Assembly: GCA_937926105.1 (NCBI GenBank)
Contig: CALANS010000117.1
Coordinates: 151,623 to 215,622, forward strand
Reading direction: 5' to 3'
Length of the DNA stretch: 64,000 bases
From: an uncultured Actinomycetes bacterium
GTDB taxonomy: Bacteria; Actinomycetota; Actinomycetes; Mycobacteriales; Nakamurellaceae
Shown: piece after piece, positions 35,452-44,249 of the stretch
How the letters are laid out: the number at the start of each line of letters is the position of its first letter
Numbering within the stretch: the stretch's first letter is position 1
Notes under the pieces: model-generated
Database searches by the model: none
The model's input: the letters and a program-made list of their open reading frames with translations, nothing else
What the model was told of the DNA's origin: nothing
Program-made: the position numbers and the translations under genes

Positions 35452-36072
35452 GTGAGCAATAGCCGGTCCTACGCCGAACTCTTCATCCCGGAGAGCGAGC
35501 AGGCGATTGCCGCGCGCGACCGCGCCGCCGAACTGGGTTGTGTGCCCGTCGGTACGGGAGCGGGCGCCGCGCTCACCTTTCTGGCCGCGTCCCTGGCGGC
35601 CAAGTCCGTGGTCGAGATCGGCACCGGCGCCGGCGTCAGTGGCCTGCACCTGTTCGCAGGCATGGCGCCCGACGGCATTCTCACGTCCATCGACGTCGAG
35701 GCGGAGAACCAGCGCGCCGCCAAGACCGCCTTCGCCGAGGCGGGGATCGCCCCCGCCCGGGCCCGGCTGATCAACGGTCGCGCGCTGGATGTGCTGCCCC
35801 GGCTGACCGACGCCGCCTACGACCTAGTGCTGGTGGATGCCGCCAAACAGGAGTACCCGCAGTACGTCACCGAGGCGATCCGGCTGCTCCGTCTCGGCGG
35901 TGTGCTGGCTATCGACAATGCGCTGTGGCACGACAGGGTCGCCGACCCCACCCAACGTGACCCGGAAACGGTCGCCGTCCGGGAGGCCGCCCGGATGGTC
36001 CGCGACGACGAGAGCCTCGTGGCCGTGCTGCTGCCGCTGGGCGACGGGCTGCTGGCGGCCGTCAAGCGGTAG
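35452..36072 (+). CDS. O-methyltransferase family 3 (SAM-dependent)
   Basis: The 206-aa cytosolic methyltransferase has AAKSVVEIGTGAGVSGLHLF (motif I), SIDVEAENQRAAKTAF and LVLVDAAKQEYPQYV with the Asp of the metal site, then LAIDNALWHDRVADP. It resembles catechol/caffeoyl-CoA O-methyltransferases; the physiological substrate is unknown. GTG start 35452 with AAAGG upstream. It is the conserved neighbour of sigE in mycobacteria, here with an HNH gene in between. Confidence 0.9.
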   Translation: MSNSRSYAELFIPESEQAIAARDRAAELGCVPVGTGAGAALTFLAASLAAKSVVEIGTGAGVSGLHLFAGMAPDGILTSIDVEAENQRAAKTAFAEAGIAPARARLINGRALDVLPRLTDAAYDLVLVDAAKQEYPQYVTEAIRLLRLGGVLAIDNALWHDRVADPTQRDPETVAVREAARMVRDDESLVAVLLPLGDGLLAAVKR

Positions 36073-36158
36073 CGGAGCGCAGGGGGGCGCGGCGCCCTGC
36101 CGCCCGATCCAATCGGCACCGGAGCGCCGCGGGCAACCCCGTCACCGCATCACGCGTC

Positions 36159-37094
36159 ATGATCACAATGCGAACGAACGCCCCCTTCCCCACCACCCGA
36201 CGGTGGCGCGCCGCGCTGGCCGTGCTGCCGGTCGCCGCGATGATGGCCGGCTGCACCGGCACCATCCCGGAAGCCACCGTCGTCACCATCACCAGCACCG
36301 TCGCGCCGGCGACGCACCCGGCCGCACCCCCACGGCACGATCCGAGCGACTCGACGCCCGGCGCGACCGTGATCGGCGGCCCGGCCACCCGAGGTGACGA
36401 CACCTCCACACCGACTGGCGTCACCGGCAAGCCACACCGGACCGGACCGCCGACCACGATCACCTTCGGTCGACCCACCGCCCAGGACCCGGACCGGCAG
36501 GATGGCGCACCCACCGGCGACGCCACGACCCCGGCATCCCGCACCGACGACGGCGATACCGGCGGCGACTCCCCACCGGGATCCCTGTCCACCGACGGCG
36601 ACCTGATCGCCGCCGCGACCAGCGCTGCGGCCGCGGCCGGAGTGGCACCCGCCGACCCGGACACCCCTGGTCCCGAGACCGGCCCGGCCTGCCCCGCGGA
36701 CCCCGCCTACGTCGACGAGAAACCCACCGGGCTTCGCTCGGACGTCATCGCCGGATGGCACCGGGCGGTCTCCCGAGCCGCTGCGAAGGGCATCACCCTG
36801 TGCCTGAACGACGGCAAGCGCAGCCGCGCGCAACAGCAGGCGCAGTACGACGACTACGTCGAGCAGTACGGCAAGAAGGTCGCCGACCAACTGGTGCTGC
36901 CGCCGAACAAGTCGGCGCACGTGGTGGGCATCGCCGTCGATGTCCAGCCGGCCGACGGGTATCGCTGGCTGCAGTCGACCGACGGGTCGCTCGGATTCTG
37001 CCGGATCTACGACAACGAGGCCTGGCACTTCGAGTTCAACCCCGACTATCGGTCCACCGGCTGCCCCGCGCGGCTCCCCGAACCCGAACGCTGA
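36159..37094 (+). CDS. M15-family D,D-carboxypeptidase lipoprotein
   Basis: The 311-aa protein starts with a lipoprotein signal (ALAVLPVAAMMAGC) and a long Thr/Pro/Asp-rich linker (about 40-170). The C-terminal domain is VanY-like (peptidase M15B): SRAQQQAQYDDYVEQYG, the His/Asp zinc ligands in KSAHVVGIAVDV and the WHFEF motif with the third ligand. It probably trims D-Ala from peptidoglycan stems outside the membrane. ATG at 36159; another at 36168 is close. Upstream of the HAD hydrolase by 13 bp. Confidence 0.88.
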   Translation: MITMRTNAPFPTTRRWRAALAVLPVAAMMAGCTGTIPEATVVTITSTVAPATHPAAPPRHDPSDSTPGATVIGGPATRGDDTSTPTGVTGKPHRTGPPTTITFGRPTAQDPDRQDGAPTGDATTPASRTDDGDTGGDSPPGSLSTDGDLIAAATSAAAAAGVAPADPDTPGPETGPACPADPAYVDEKPTGLRSDVIAGWHRAVSRAAAKGITLCLNDGKRSRAQQQAQYDDYVEQYGKKVADQLVLPPNKSAHVVGIAVDVQPADGYRWLQSTDGSLGFCRIYDNEAWHFEFNPDYRSTGCPARLPEPER

Positions 37095-37107
37095 CACGAT
37101 CGGCACC

Positions 37108-37722
37108 ATGAACCTGCCAGACCATCCGCCGGTGGCCGCTGTGCTCTGGGACTGCGACGGTGTGCTGCAGCACGGCATCAACGGTGCGTTGCAGAAGCTG
37201 ACTTCACTCGTTGGTCGCGAGATGCTGCCCACCCTGCTTGCGGAGGAACAGCCCGCGCTCCGCGGCGAAGAGCCACTGCGCGCGGCCATCACCCGGATGA
37301 TCGACCGGCTCGGTCTGCGCGTCCCGGTGCCGGAGGTCCTGTCGGTCTGGGACGACTACGAACTCGACCGGGACGCTCTGTCGATCCTGCGCGCGGTGCG
37401 CGCCGGCGGAACCGGCTGCTACCTGGCCACCAATCAACAGGACTACCGGCGCGACCGGATGCGCTCCGAGTACGACAACCTCGTCGACGGTTCGTTCTAC
37501 TCCTGTGAGATGGGCGTGGCCAAACCAGATCCCGCGTTCTTCCGGCACGTCGTCACCGCCCTGGCCCTGCCGGCCAACGCGCTGCTGTTCGTCGACGACA
37601 GCGCGCCCAACGTCGTGGCCGCGCGATCGCAGGGGTTGCGCGCCGAGCTGATCGAGCCGGAACCCGTCGCGCCGCAGTTACAGCAGCTGCTGGCCGAGCA
37701 CCGGGTCGCCTTCGCCACCTAA
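37108..37722 (+). CDS. HAD-superfamily hydrolase
   Basis: The 204-aa cytosolic phosphatase has motif I in [13 protein letters not shown] (nucleophile Asp and acid Asp), motif II YLATNQQ, Lys in [10 protein letters not shown] and the motif [13 protein letters not shown]. The cap is small and helical, as in the epoxide-hydrolase N-terminal/phosphatase subgroup. Substrate unknown. ATG 37108 has a CACGAT hexamer 7 nt upstream and no SD. Its end overlaps glgC by 4 bp (convergent). Confidence 0.88.
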   Translation: MNLPDHPPVAAVLWDCDGVLQHGINGALQKLTSLVGREMLPTLLAEEQPALRGEEPLRAAITRMIDRLGLRVPVPEVLSVWDDYELDRDALSILRAVRAGGTGCYLATNQQDYRRDRMRSEYDNLVDGSFYSCEMGVAKPDPAFFRHVVTALALPANALLFVDDSAPNVVAARSQGLRAELIEPEPVAPQLQQLLAEHRVAFAT

Positions 37723-38942
37723 GGTTCGACGCGAACCCCCTTGCCCACCACGGTGATCCCGGAGGCCGTCACGGTGAACCGGGCACGGTCGGCGGCGGAG
37801 TCCACGCCGACTTGGGCGCCGTCCGGCACCACGACGTTCTTGTCCAGGATTGCGTTGCGCACCACCGCATTCCGGCCGATCCGTACGCCGGGCAGGATCA
37901 CCGACCCCTCGACCCGTGAGCCGCCCAGGATCCGCACGTCGGTGGATACCACCGAGCGCAGCACGTCCGCGCCCGAGACGATGCTGCCGGAATCGATCAT
38001 GGACTCCCGGGCGGTGCCGTTCTCCACGAACTTCGCCGGCGGGAGCGCGGGCGGCATGGTGATGATCGGCCACTCGGCGTTGTACAGGTTGAAAATCGGA
38101 TGCACCGAGATCAGGTCCATGTGCGCCTCGTGGTAGGAGTCCAGCGTTCCCACGTCGCGCCAGTAGCCCCGGTCCCGGTCGGTGGCGCCGGGCACCTCAT
38201 TCCGCGCGAAGTCGTAGACGTTGGCACTGCCCCGCTGCACGAACATCGGCACGATCGACCCGCCCATGTCGTGCACCGATGCACTGTCCGCGGCATCGGT
38301 GCGCAACATGTCCACCAGCGCCGACGTGGTGAACACATAGTTGCCCATCGAGGCGTAGGCGACGTCGGGGTTGTCGGGCACCGCCGGTGGGTCGGACGGC
38401 TTCTCCAGAAAGTCCGAGATCCGGTGCCCGTCGTCCGCGGTCTGAATCACCCCGAAGGCCGTCGCCTCCTGTCGCGGCACCCGGATACCCGCCACCGTCG
38501 CCTCGGCTCCGGAATCGATGTGGTCGGCCACCATCTGGGACGGGTCCATCCGGTACACGTGATCGGCGCCGAACACCACCAGATAGTCCGGGTCCTCGTC
38601 GACCACCAGGTTCAGCGACTGGTAGATCGCATCCGCGCTGCCGGTGTACCAGCGGGGGCCCAGTCGCTGCTGGGCCGGGACGGGGGTGACGTAGTTGTCC
38701 AGCATGGCGCTCATCCGCCAGGTGGTGGTGATGTGTCGGTCCAACGAATGCGACTTGTACTGGGTGAGCACGCAGATCTTCCAGTACCCGGCGTTGACCA
38801 GGTTCGAGAGCACGAAGTCGATCAGCCGGAAGCTGCCTCCGAACGGCACGGCCGGTTTGGCCCGGTCGGCGGTCAGCGGCCACAGCCGCTTGCCCTCGCC
38901 GCCGGCCAGCACGATCCCCAGCACCTTGGGCCTACCCACCAT
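37719..38942 (-). CDS. glgC: glucose-1-phosphate adenylyltransferase
   Basis: GlgC (407 aa) makes ADP-glucose from glucose 1-phosphate and ATP. Motifs: the nucleotide-binding [42 protein letters not shown], and a left-handed beta-helix C-terminus. In actinobacteria ADP-glucose feeds maltose-1-phosphate synthesis for the GlgE pathway as well as glycogen. The ATG is preceded by TAGGGT 6 nt away, suggesting a leaderless start. Divergent from glgA; the promoter region holds a 22-bp tandem array (38981-39069). Confidence 0.95.
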   Translation of the reverse strand: MVGRPKVLGIVLAGGEGKRLWPLTADRAKPAVPFGGSFRLIDFVLSNLVNAGYWKICVLTQYKSHSLDRHITTTWRMSAMLDNYVTPVPAQQRLGPRWYTGSADAIYQSLNLVVDEDPDYLVVFGADHVYRMDPSQMVADHIDSGAEATVAGIRVPRQEATAFGVIQTADDGHRISDFLEKPSDPPAVPDNPDVAYASMGNYVFTTSALVDMLRTDAADSASVHDMGGSIVPMFVQRGSANVYDFARNEVPGATDRDRGYWRDVGTLDSYHEAHMDLISVHPIFNLYNAEWPIITMPPALPPAKFVENGTARESMIDSGSIVSGADVLRSVVSTDVRILGGSRVEGSVILPGVRIGRNAVVRNAILDKNVVVPDGAQVGVDSAADRARFTVTASGITVVGKGVRVEP

Positions 38943-38948
38943 GACGTG

Positions 38949-38954
38949 ACCCTA
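38949..38954 (-). promoter_or_regulatory. leaderless -10 (TAGGGT) of glgC
   Basis: On the minus strand TAGGGT is followed by 6 nt (CACGTC) and the glgC ATG. No SD is present. The identical hexamer at the same distance precedes nucS. Confidence 0.5.
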
Positions 38955-38980
38955 GTCCGCAGACGATCACCGCGCGCGTC

Positions 38981-39069
38981 ACGGCCGGACCCGTGTTGCC
39001 GCACGACCGGACCCGTGTTGCCGCACGGCCGGACTCGGCGTTGCCACCCCGCCGGACTCATGTTGCCGC
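38981..39069. repeat. 22-bp tandem array between glgC and glgA
   Basis: Four units of about 21-24 bp based on ACGGCCGGACCCGTGTTGCC occupy 38981-39002, 39003-39024, 39025-39048 and 39049-39069, the last two more diverged. The period is two DNA turns. Being in the divergent promoter region it could control both genes. Confidence 0.8.
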
Positions 39070-39123
39070 ACGACCGGGTCGCCCGGCACCCCCCTGTGGC
39101 GCGCGGGGTTCCGGTCGGATGCG

Positions 39124-39129
39124 TACAGT
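39124..39129 (+). promoter_or_regulatory. leaderless -10 (TACAGT) of glgA
   Basis: TACAGT is 7 nt before the glgA ATG at 39137, consistent with a leaderless or near-leaderless start. No SD is visible. Confidence 0.5.
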
Positions 39130-39136
39130 CCCGGGC

Positions 39137-40294
39137 ATGCGCACCGGCCTGCTGACCCGCGAATTTCCGCCCGACATCTACGGCGGCGCAGGGGTCCACG
39201 TCGAGTACCTCGCCCGGGAACTGCGCCGGCTGATCGACGTGGACGTGCATGCCTTCGGCGACGACCGACCGGGCGCGACGGGCCACCGGCCGCCCACCGG
39301 GCTCGCCGACGCGAACGCGGCGCTGGCCACCCTCGGCGTCGACCTGGACATGACGGCGCAGTGCGGCGGTGTCGACCTGGTGCACTCCCACACCTGGTAC
39401 GCCAACATGGCCGGGCACTGGGCAAAGCTGCTCTACGACATCCCGCACGTGGTCACGGCGCACTCGCTGGAGCCTCGGCGGCCGTGGAAGGCCGAACAGC
39501 TCGGCGGCGGCTACCGCCTCTCGTCGTGGGCGGAGTCCACCGCCTATCACGGCGCCGACGCGGTCATCGGCGTCTCCGACGGTATGGCCGCCGACATCCT
39601 GGCCTGCTACCCGGATCTCGACCCGGAGCGGGTGCACGTGATCCGCAACGGCATCGATACCCAGATCTACCACCCGGTGCCCGAACGCGACGCCCTGACC
39701 GCCCGGGGCGTCGACCTGGACGCCCCGATCGTGGCGTTCGTGGGGCGCATCACCCGGCAGAAGGGGGTGCGGCATCTGCTGGCCGCGGCGCATGCCTTCG
39801 ACCCGGCGATCCAGCTGGTGCTGTGCGCCGGCGCTCCCGACACCCCGGAGATCGCCGCCGAGACCGCCGAGGCGGTGGCCGCCTTGCAACGGGAGCGCAC
39901 CGGCGTGTTCTGGCTGGACGGCATGCTCAGCCAGACCGAGGTATTGCAGGTGCTATCGGCGGCCATCGTGTTCTGCTGCCCGAGTGTGTACGAGCCGCTG
40001 GGGATCGTGAACCTGGAGGCGATGGCCTGCGAGACCGCCGTGGTGGCCAGCGATGTCGGTGGGATACCGGAAGTGGTGGTCGACGGCGTCACCGGCACGC
40101 TGGTGCACTACGATCCGAACGACGTCACCGGCTTCGAGCATGCGCTCGCACAGGCCGTCAACCGGGTAGCGCTGGATCCGAGGACCGCCACGACGCAGGG
40201 CGCGGCGGGTCGGCGGCGGGCGGTGGCGGAGTTCTCCTGGAGCAGCATCGCCGAGCAGACCGTCGCGCTGTATCGAACGCTGCTGGAGCGGTGA
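39137..40294 (+). CDS. glgA: glycogen/maltose-1-phosphate synthase (GT4)
   Basis: The 385-aa GT-B glycosyltransferase has EFPPDIYGGAGVHVEYLAREL at the N-terminus (shown by its key residues YGGAGVH), the acceptor-side HSHTWYA, NGIDTQIYHP and the retaining GT4 motif SVYEPLGIVNLEAMACETAVVA, with the catalytic Glu. The mycobacterial homologue (GlgM) makes maltose 1-phosphate from ADP-glucose and glucose 1-phosphate. Pairs with glgC. Downstream a strong hairpin (40377-40420) ends the unit. Confidence 0.92.
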   Translation: MRTGLLTREFPPDIYGGAGVHVEYLARELRRLIDVDVHAFGDDRPGATGHRPPTGLADANAALATLGVDLDMTAQCGGVDLVHSHTWYANMAGHWAKLLYDIPHVVTAHSLEPRRPWKAEQLGGGYRLSSWAESTAYHGADAVIGVSDGMAADILACYPDLDPERVHVIRNGIDTQIYHPVPERDALTARGVDLDAPIVAFVGRITRQKGVRHLLAAAHAFDPAIQLVLCAGAPDTPEIAAETAEAVAALQRERTGVFWLDGMLSQTEVLQVLSAAIVFCCPSVYEPLGIVNLEAMACETAVVASDVGGIPEVVVDGVTGTLVHYDPNDVTGFEHALAQAVNRVALDPRTATTQGAAGRRRAVAEFSWSSIAEQTVALYRTLLER

Positions 40295-40376
40295 CGGGAA
40301 TCCGACGCGCCGCCGGCACCGAAGTCGCCGACCGCGACCGGGAGCCACGCCCAGGCACCCGGGGGCGCAGACACGT

Positions 40377-40420
40377 CCGCCCGGGTGGGCGCGATGAGGA
40401 CCGCGCACCCGCCCGGGCGG
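40377..40420. terminator. bidirectional terminator-like hairpin
   Basis: CCGCCCGGG (from 40377) pairs with CCCGGGCGG (to 40420); the adjoining GTGGGCGCG/CGCGCACCC parts pair with a bulge. It lies between the convergent glgA and DUF3117 genes. There is no T-run, which is common in high-GC terminators. Confidence 0.6.
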
Positions 40421-40428
40421 AGCGGTGG

Positions 40429-40596
40429 TCAGCTGACGACTGCCTTCAGGGCATCGCCGAGCGCCGCCGCCTCGTCCGCGGAGATTTCCACGACGAGACG
40501 ACCGCCGCCCTCCAGAGGAACGCGCATGACGATCCCGCGACCCTCCTTGGTCACCTCGAGAGGACCATCCCCCGTGCGGGGCTTCATGGCCGCCAT
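40429..40596 (-). CDS. DUF3117 small protein
   Basis: The 55-aa protein MAAMKPRTGDGPLEVTKEGR... carries the full DUF3117 signature (RIVMRVPLEGGGRLVVEI in family terms; here GIVMRVPLEGGGRLVVEI). The family is nearly universal in actinobacteria; function unknown. GGAGGGAG precedes the ATG at 40596. It sits next to glgA and tag as in M. tuberculosis. Confidence 0.92.
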   Translation of the reverse strand: MAAMKPRTGDGPLEVTKEGRGIVMRVPLEGGGRLVVEISADEAAALGDALKAVVS

Positions 40597-40787
40597 CTGC
40601 GACTCCCTCCACCACTTTCTCCAGGCACTGCGGGCCGGTCCACGACCACACCCGCCCGCCCCCGCACCGCGTGCGGGTGTCTTATTCTCCCCCATGGCCG
40701 GGTCGGATCACCAACCGGCGCCCGCCGGCTCGGCACCCGCGACGGCCCGAGCGGCGCCGGGAACGATCTGGGAAGGACCCCCCGCAC

Positions 40788-41621
40788 ATGACCGACCGCA
40801 CCGGCGACCCATCCGACAACACCGCCCAGCCGCCGATCCTGATCCACGCCGAGGACGGCGTCCGGACCATCACCCTGAACCGGCCGGCCGCGTTCAACTC
40901 CTTCAACCAGCAGATGAAGTCGGCCCTGCTGGAAGCGGTCGCCGAGGCCGCCGCCGACCCCGCCGTGCGGGTCCTGGTGCTCACCGGTGCGGGCCGCGCC
41001 TTCTGCGCCGGTCAGGACCTCAAGGAACACCTGGCCCGGGTGCAGGCGAACGACCCGGCCGTCGCCGACACCGTCACGGCCTTCTACAACCCCCTGGTAA
41101 CGGCGCTGACAGAGATGCGCAAGCCGGTGCTGGCCGCCGTCAACGGGGTGGCAGCCGGCGCCGGGGCGGCACTCGCCTTCGCCTGCGACCTACGGATCGC
41201 CGCGGCGTCGGCGTCGTTCTCGCTGGCGTTCGCGGGGGTGGCGTTGTCGGCGGACACCGGGGCGTCCTACACGCTGCCACGGCTGGTCGGCCAGGGCCGA
41301 GCGATGCGGATGATGCTGCTCGGCGAGAAGGTGGGCGCCGCTGAGGCACTGCGCATCGGCATGGTCGACGAGGTGGTCGAGGACGCGGCGTTCTCCGGGC
41401 GCGTCACGAGACTGGCGGCGCAGTTGGCTGCCGGTCCGACGGCCGCCTACGGCTGGATCAAGGCCTCGGTGGCGCACGCCGCCGACACGGACCTCGCCGG
41501 CACACTCGCCTTCGAGGACCGTGCGCAGGCGGCCTGCTTTACCTCCGCGGACCATCGGGAAGCGCTGGACGCCTTCGTCGGCAAGCGGCCGCCGCGGTTC
41601 GGACCGCACGACGTACCCTGA
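40788..41621 (+). CDS. enoyl-CoA hydratase/isomerase (crotonase)
   Basis: The 277-aa acyl-CoA enzyme has LTLNRPAAFNS-type ITLNRPAAFNS, the oxyanion hole GAGRAFCAGQDLKE and AAVNGVAAGAG, and SADTGASYTLPRLVG where an Asp stands at the position of one catalytic Glu. The latter is seen in PaaG-type isomerases of phenylacetate degradation. No other paa gene is nearby. GGAAGGA before the ATG. The crotonase interrupts the usual order between DUF3117 and tag. Confidence 0.9.
   Translation: MTDRTGDPSDNTAQPPILIHAEDGVRTITLNRPAAFNSFNQQMKSALLEAVAEAAADPAVRVLVLTGAGRAFCAGQDLKEHLARVQANDPAVADTVTAFYNPLVTALTEMRKPVLAAVNGVAAGAGAALAFACDLRIAAASASFSLAFAGVALSADTGASYTLPRLVGQGRAMRMMLLGEKVGAAEALRIGMVDEVVEDAAFSGRVTRLAAQLAAGPTAAYGWIKASVAHAADTDLAGTLAFEDRAQAACFTSADHREALDAFVGKRPPRFGPHDVP
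41614..41619 (+). promoter_or_regulatory. leaderless -10 (TACCCT) inside crotonase 3' end
   Basis: TACCCT ends 7 nt before the GTG at 41627 and lies within the last codons of the crotonase gene. The same hexamer precedes mtr. Confidence 0.45.
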
Positions 41622-41626
41622 TTTCT

Positions 41627-42169
41627 GTGGGACCCCTAGGAGAGCTCGGAGCACTGTTCAATCCGGGCATGCGGCACGAGATGGAGGAGCGTCGCGCCAA
41701 GCAGATGCTCCGCGAGGAGGAGGGCACCGGCCGCAAGGGGAACCTGCGCATCGACTTGGAATCCGGGGTGGTGGTGATTCCATCGAACGGTCACGGAGCG
41801 GGCGCCGACGATCGCGACTGCCCGGCTGGCAGTGACGACGGTGACGGGGTAGCAGACGACGCCGGTGACGGGGCGGTCGCTGATACCGATGGTGACGAGG
41901 TTGCCGGTGACGACACAGCGAAAGACGCGGCATACGACAACGCCCGATCCTCGGACGATGACCAGCGCGCAACGGACGTCGATGAGGTGCATGGCGGTCA
42001 GGCGGGCGGCGATGCGCTCGCCGCAGTGGCGGCGCCTCGGGCCGGCCAGCCGCAACCGGCCACCCGGTCCGCGGGGGCGGTTCCCACCGGTAAGGCCGGG
42101 CGGCGCACCCGGGGCGGATCGACTTCCCCGACACCCGTGCCGGCCGGCAAGCCTCGTCACGGCCACTGA
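41627..42169 (+). CDS. DUF6191-like protein with acidic tail
   Basis: The 180-aa product starts GPLGELGALFNPGMRHEMEE and continues RRAKQMLREEEGTGRKGNL with VVVIPSNG, matching the small DUF6191-type domain (about 60 residues). The rest is a highly acidic, disordered Asp/Gly/Ala segment (about 65-125) and a basic Pro/Arg tail. No catalytic motif is visible. Function unknown. The gene follows the crotonase by 5 bp; the acidic tail looks like a repeat-expanded extension. Confidence 0.68.
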   Translation: MGPLGELGALFNPGMRHEMEERRAKQMLREEEGTGRKGNLRIDLESGVVVIPSNGHGAGADDRDCPAGSDDGDGVADDAGDGAVADTDGDEVAGDDTAKDAAYDNARSSDDDQRATDVDEVHGGQAGGDALAAVAAPRAGQPQPATRSAGAVPTGKAGRRTRGGSTSPTPVPAGKPRHGH

Positions 42170-42238
42170 CGACCATCGGCGCCCGCCGGCCGGCTACGCT
42201 CCAGCGCCGGTGGATCGGGCAGCCGGGCGTTCAGTCGC

Positions 42239-42799
42239 TCAGCCGGCCCGGAAACAGCCTCGGATATGGTCGTCCACCATGCCGGTGGCCTGCATCAGCG
42301 CATAGCTGGTGGTGGGGCCCACGAACGTAAACCCGTACCGCTTGAGTTGCCGGGCCATCGCCACCGACTCCGGGCTGGTCGCAGGCACCTCCGCCATGGT
42401 GGCCGGCCGCCGACGTCGCCCGGTGGGGGCGAACGACCACAACAACGCGTCCAGACCGTCGGGCAGGTCGAGCGCCGCCTGCGCGTTGTGAATCGCGGCG
42501 TCGATCTTCGCCCGGTTCCGCACGATGCCGGCGTCGGCGAGCAGCCGCTCGCGATCCGGCGCGGCGAAACCGGCCACCTCGCGGATCGAGAACCCGGCGA
42601 ACGCGGTACGAAAGGCTGGACGCTTGCGCAGGATCGTCAGCCAGCTCAGGCCGGATTGGAATGCCTCCAGGCACATTCGCTCGAACAACGCGTCGTCGCC
42701 GTGCAGCGGCACGCCCCATTCGAGGTCGTGGTAGTCGCGGTAGTCCGCCGCAGACTCCGCCCATGCGCAGCGCCGCACCGCGTCCCGATCGATCGTCAC
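42239..42799 (-). CDS. tag: 3-methyladenine DNA glycosylase I
   Basis: Tag (186 aa) removes 3-methyladenine from DNA. Visible: RCAWAESAADYRDYHDLEWGVP, FERMCLEAFQSGLSWLTIL, and the Zn/HhH-type FVGPTTSYALMQATGMVDDH. Catalytic Glu is in the LEAFQSGLSW motif. GTG start 42799 follows AGGAG and overlaps the SRPBCC stop by 4 bp. Confidence 0.94.
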   Translation of the reverse strand: MTIDRDAVRRCAWAESAADYRDYHDLEWGVPLHGDDALFERMCLEAFQSGLSWLTILRKRPAFRTAFAGFSIREVAGFAAPDRERLLADAGIVRNRAKIDAAIHNAQAALDLPDGLDALLWSFAPTGRRRRPATMAEVPATSPESVAMARQLKRYGFTFVGPTTSYALMQATGMVDDHIRGCFRAG

Positions 42800-43383
42800 C
42801 GCTGTTCTCCTGCCGTCGATGCCGCCATGCCCGGGGCTGTCCGAACCTGGGCGGCCCGACCGACGTGCTGGCCGATCAGCACCCCGGAGCGCAGCCCGCG
42901 ATCCAACCGGACCAGCGACCCCCGAATGCCGGCCCGCACCAGCCATCCGAGGGCGGCCCAGCCGAACCGGCCCGCCCATCCCAGGGGTATCTCGAACTCC
43001 TCCGCCCAGTAGACCCGGCAGCCGCGCGGATCCTCCCGATCGGGCAGCACGCCCCACTGGCCCCAGCCACGAACCACCCGCCCGGTGTGCTGCACCCGCC
43101 AGCGGTCCGGCGGCCGATACTGCGTGACCCGCATGGTGTCATCGAAGCCGAAGGGTCCGACAGCGGTCCGCGCGATCAGGCCGGACCCGACCTGACCCGG
43201 TACCGGGTGATCCCCCGCGGCGCGAACGGTGGTGGCGATGACCCAGCGGCTCTGCACGCCCGGGTCGACCAGGGCCTCGAACACCGTGTCGGCCGGTAGC
43301 GGGATCCGCCGCGCCAGAATCAGTCGGGCGCGATGCCGCCGGCGATGGCGCCCGCTCGAAGAAGCGGGGTCGAGCGTCGACAC
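42796..43383 (-). CDS. SRPBCC-family protein
   Basis: The 195-aa protein has a START/polyketide-cyclase-like fold: LARRIPLPADTVFEALVDP, then FDDTMRVTQYRPPDRWRVQH and GCRVYWAEEFEIPLG. A hydrophobic cavity for a ligand is expected but the ligand is unknown. Start ATG with no strong SD. Coupled to tag by a GTGA overlap. Confidence 0.8.
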   Translation of the reverse strand: MSTLDPASSSGRHRRRHRARLILARRIPLPADTVFEALVDPGVQSRWVIATTVRAAGDHPVPGQVGSGLIARTAVGPFGFDDTMRVTQYRPPDRWRVQHTGRVVRGWGQWGVLPDREDPRGCRVYWAEEFEIPLGWAGRFGWAALGWLVRAGIRGSLVRLDRGLRSGVLIGQHVGRAAQVRTAPGMAASTAGEQR

Positions 43384-43400
43384 TGCCGATGACCGCCGAG

Positions 43401-44042
43401 CTAGCGCGACGCGGCGCCTGAGCCGTGCGCGGCACTTCGACCCGCAGCATGGCGGCCGAGCGGCCGGCCGGGATCCGCCGCGTGGTTCCCGAACCCGTCG
43501 GGCTCCTGCTCGTCGACCGGCGGAACCTCCGGCGCGGGCTGGACCGATGCGTGCTGGACCGATGCGTGCTGTTCGGCGGACTCATTCGGTGCGGGTTGGC
43601 CCGCGGCCGGGTCGGCAGCGCCGGTCTCCTGGTGCGCGCCAGTCTGTTCGTCGGCGCCGGTCTCCTCGTAGGCGCTGGTCTGGTCAGCCGTGCTGTCGCC
43701 GGGCGCCCGGAACAGGTTGTCCTCGTCGAGATGCGCCGGAACCCCCGCGGGCAGCGGGTCGCCGGTCAGCTCGCTGACCCGCCGGTGCAGCCTGTCCAGC
43801 TCGTCGGACATCCGGTCCAGCGCCCAGTCCACGTCGCTCATCCGATAGCCCCGCAGCGCCAGGCCGAATCGCAGCCGGCGGATGTCGTCGCCGCCGATGG
43901 CGTCGTCGGGCAGTTCGGAGGGCGAGGTCCGCGGCGACAGCGCCGCCATCTGCTCGCCGCGGCCGAAGACGAACACCGCGATCACGAACACCACCAGCCC
44001 GATGACGGCGGCGATGACGAGGTACTCCAGGACGGTGATCAC
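43401..44042 (-). CDS. DivIVA-domain membrane protein
   Basis: The 213-aa protein has one N-terminal membrane helix (ITVLEYLVIAAVIGLVVFVIAVFVFG), a DivIVA-type motif (LRFGLALRGYRMSDVDWALDRM) and a short coiled coil (DELDRLHRRVSEL). The C-terminal 120 residues are repetitive and acidic (ETGADEQTGAHQETGA). DivIVA-domain proteins mark poles and septa. The GTG at 44042 has CACGAT 6 nt upstream. The position between tag and folP matches mycobacteria. Confidence 0.85.
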   Translation of the reverse strand: MITVLEYLVIAAVIGLVVFVIAVFVFGRGEQMAALSPRTSPSELPDDAIGGDDIRRLRFGLALRGYRMSDVDWALDRMSDELDRLHRRVSELTGDPLPAGVPAHLDEDNLFRAPGDSTADQTSAYEETGADEQTGAHQETGAADPAAGQPAPNESAEQHASVQHASVQPAPEVPPVDEQEPDGFGNHAADPGRPLGRHAAGRSAAHGSGAASR

Positions 44043-44048
44043 ACGTCG

Positions 44049-44054
44049 ATCGTG
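44049..44054 (-). promoter_or_regulatory. leaderless -10 (CACGAT) of DivIVA-domain gene
   Basis: CACGAT on the minus strand ends 6 nt before the GTG at 44042. It is a weak -10 match but has the same spacing as others in the window. Confidence 0.35.
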
Positions 44055-44125
44055 CCATGCAGCGCGCATCCCGGGCGCACGACCGGGCCGTGCGGATCCG
44101 CCGGTCGACCGCCTGCCACCCGGCG

Positions 44126-44154
44126 TTGACCTATTTGCATAGGAGTCCTATGCT
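44126..44154 (+). promoter_or_regulatory. protoglobin-marR promoter with MarR-type operator
   Basis: TTGACC (44126-44131), 17-nt spacer, TATGCT (44149-44154) is a near-consensus vegetative promoter. The 17-bp palindrome GCATAGGAGTCCTATGC (44137-44153; 8-bp arms, single centre base) covers the spacer and most of the -10, so a bound dimer would block RNA polymerase. The downstream operon encodes a MarR protein, the obvious candidate. Confidence 0.75.
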
Positions 44155-44249
44155 CTTGTCTATTCGCCGGACGTCGGTCACGAACGCGCCGACGGCCGAA
44201 CCCTGCCGACGCGGCGCCCGCCGCCGTCACGACCTCGAGGGAGACCGCC

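Noticed and set aside
8966..39069. Tandem arrays as possible CRISPR
   Set aside because: Units are contiguous without unique spacers, and there is no cas gene.
44163..44249. Short upstream peptide in the protoglobin leader
   Set aside because: The ATG at 44150-44152 lies in the -10/operator, and the frame runs on into the protoglobin gene in another phase with no SD.
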